Source of the DNA: Chloroflexota bacterium
Lineage (GTDB): Bacteria; Chloroflexota; Anaerolineae; Aggregatilineales; Phototrophicaceae
NCBI GenBank assembly: GCA_003242205.1
Contig: QGUR01000236.1
Coordinates: 1-7,396 of the forward strand
DNA: 7,396 nucleotides
Reading direction: 5' to 3'
The notes beneath the pieces are model-generated. The model was given only the letters and a program-made list of their open reading frames with translations, had not been told where the DNA came from and searched no databases. The translations under genes and the position numbers were made by a program. This document shows, one piece after another, positions 6,702 through 7,396 of this stretch (the stretch's first letter is position 1; each line of letters begins with the position of its first letter).

Positions 6702-6734
6702 CGGAGATTAAGGCTACTTTAAGAGTATATTAAG
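6702..6734 (-). promoter_or_regulatory. Pho-box-like array: three CTTAA direct repeats at 11-bp period
   Basis: On the minus strand three units, CTTAATAT, CTTAAAGT and CTTAATCT, begin at 6734, 6723 and 6712, each separated by 3 bp and exactly 11 bp apart. A degenerate fourth, CTTGCCTG, begins at 6701. The pattern matches the cyanobacterial Pho box (PyTTAAPyPyT/A three times with 3-bp spacing) and the 11-bp period of PhoB/PhoP binding. It ends 20 bp before the pit ATG and covers the candidate -10 and transcription start, a placement suited to repression of pit under phosphate starvation (inference). Confidence 0.6.
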
Positions 6735-6750
6735 CGGCTGCGGAGTTCAA
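6724..6750 (-). promoter_or_regulatory. Candidate pit promoter TTGAAC-15 bp-TATACT
   Basis: On the minus strand TTGAAC (6750-6745) and TATACT (6729-6724) are good single hexamers, but the spacer of 15 bp is short for sigma70. The start would be near 6717, giving a leader of about 36 nt before the pit ATG. The -10 lies inside the first repeat of the Pho-box-like array. Confidence 0.35.
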
Positions 6751-6800
6751 GGGGCAGAGTAATACCTTGCGTTAGATCAGGACTGCGACAGGTCAGCGCG

Positions 6801-7396
6801 TTATTCCAGCCGGATGCGCGGGTTCAGCAGCGCGTAGACAAGGTCGGCGATCAGGTTCGCCAGCGCGTAGAAGAAAATGATGGTCATGACGACGGCCTGC
6901 ATCAGCGGGATGTCCTTGCGGTCGACGGCAGCGACGAGCAGCCGCCCGAGGCCGGGATAGCTGAAGACATTTTCGATTACGATCAGCCCGCCGATCAGCC
7001 AGCCGAAGCTCAACGCGATCACGGTGATGGTCGGCAGCAGGGCGTTGCGAAGGACGTGTTTGAGAATGACCTGATGATAGGGCAGGCCTTTCAGGATGGC
7101 GGTTCGCACGTAGGGGCGTCGCAGTTCGTCGATCACGCCGGCCCGGGCCATGCGCGCGATGTAACCTGTGAGGACAAAAGTGGCGGTGATGGCGGGCAGG
7201 ATCAACTGCGGTAGCCACTTGTCAATGGGATCATTCGCGGAAACCGTCGCGCTGGCGGGAAACCAGCCAAGACCGAGCGCGAACGTGTTGATCAACGCCA
7301 GCCCGATCACGAATTCCGGCAGGCCGGCGATGGACAGCAAAACCAGCGAGATGGCGCTGTCGATCCATGTGTTTTCCTTCAGCCCGGCGATTACGC
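6801..7396 (-). CDS. ABC transporter permease, DppB/OppB family, C-terminal part (runs off right edge)
   Basis: The frame is open to the right end of the window, so 197 residues are visible and roughly 120-140 N-terminal residues are missing. The first visible stretch (VIAGLKENTWIDSAISLVLL) continues without a stop into a hydrophobic helix GLPEFVIGLALINTFAL. The EAA-type cytoplasmic loop that docks on the ATPase follows: PYVRTAILKGLPYHQVILKH then VLRNALLP at visible residues about 94-121. The rest is a helix (TVIALSFGWLIGGLIVIENV), YPGLGRLL, a last span, and a close NPRIRLE. The motif YPGLG and the ending (D/N)PRIR are characteristic of the first permease of peptide, nickel or oligosaccharide uptake systems (BPD_transp_1). 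The substrate cannot be named. The second permease (DppC type), normally just downstream, is absent: pit follows after 119 bp. The gene could end an operon that lies outside the window. Confidence 0.93.
   Translation of the reverse strand, partial: VIAGLKENTWIDSAISLVLLSIAGLPEFVIGLALINTFALGLGWFPASATVSANDPIDKWLPQLILPAITATFVLTGYIARMARAGVIDELRRPYVRTAILKGLPYHQVILKHVLRNALLPTITVIALSFGWLIGGLIVIENVFSYPGLGRLLVAAVDRKDIPLMQAVVMTIIFFYALANLIADLVYALLNPRIRLE

Overview
All the genes I can support in this window lie on the minus strand, so transcription runs from high to low coordinates. There are five complete protein genes plus a partial gene at each end that I consider certain or likely, and one further complete gene of unknown function. 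The DNA is fairly GC-rich, densely packed and uses Shine-Dalgarno starts. There are no RNA genes, insertion sequences or CRISPR. Two B12-dependent radical SAM proteins, a short-form PiT transporter with a DUF47 partner and an orphan GTPase pair would fit a Chloroflexota (Anaerolineae-like) or similar environmental bacterium. That placement is a guess from gene style, not a demonstrated assignment.

Layout in transcription order. (1) 7396-6801: the C-terminal two thirds of a DppB/OppB-type ABC transporter permease, which begins outside the window. (2) A 119-bp gap holds a possible sigma70-like promoter and a striking array of three CTTAA units spaced exactly 11 bp apart. It resembles a Pho box and lies directly upstream of (3) a PiT-family phosphate transporter gene (6681-5695). 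That gene overlaps by ATGA with (4) a DUF47/PhoU-like accessory protein gene (5698-5048). (5) A 60-bp gap contains a perfect TATAAT. (6) An amidohydrolase gene (4987-3776) overlaps by 11 bp with (7) a B12-binding-domain radical SAM protein gene (3786-2251). (8) After 89 bp come a single-domain P-loop GTPase with a C-terminal coiled coil (2161-1145) and (9) its close downstream partner, an unrecognised two-part protein with a polybasic tail (1127-162). (10) At the left edge is the N-terminus of a second B12/radical SAM protein (115-1), clearly paralogous to (7).

How they may work together: the pit-DUF47 pair is a phosphate-uptake unit, probably under PhoB-type control, with the box placed where a bound regulator would repress. 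The run amidohydrolase - radical SAM - GTPase - partner - radical SAM is co-directional with small gaps. It reads like one accessory locus: two related cobalamin radical SAM enzymes flank a GTPase/partner module, preceded by a metal-dependent hydrolase. No substrate can be named from sequence alone. This locus and the Pho-box-like array are the parts most worth a second look. The PiT protein also lacks an acidic residue in its first inverted-repeat motif that is normally conserved.
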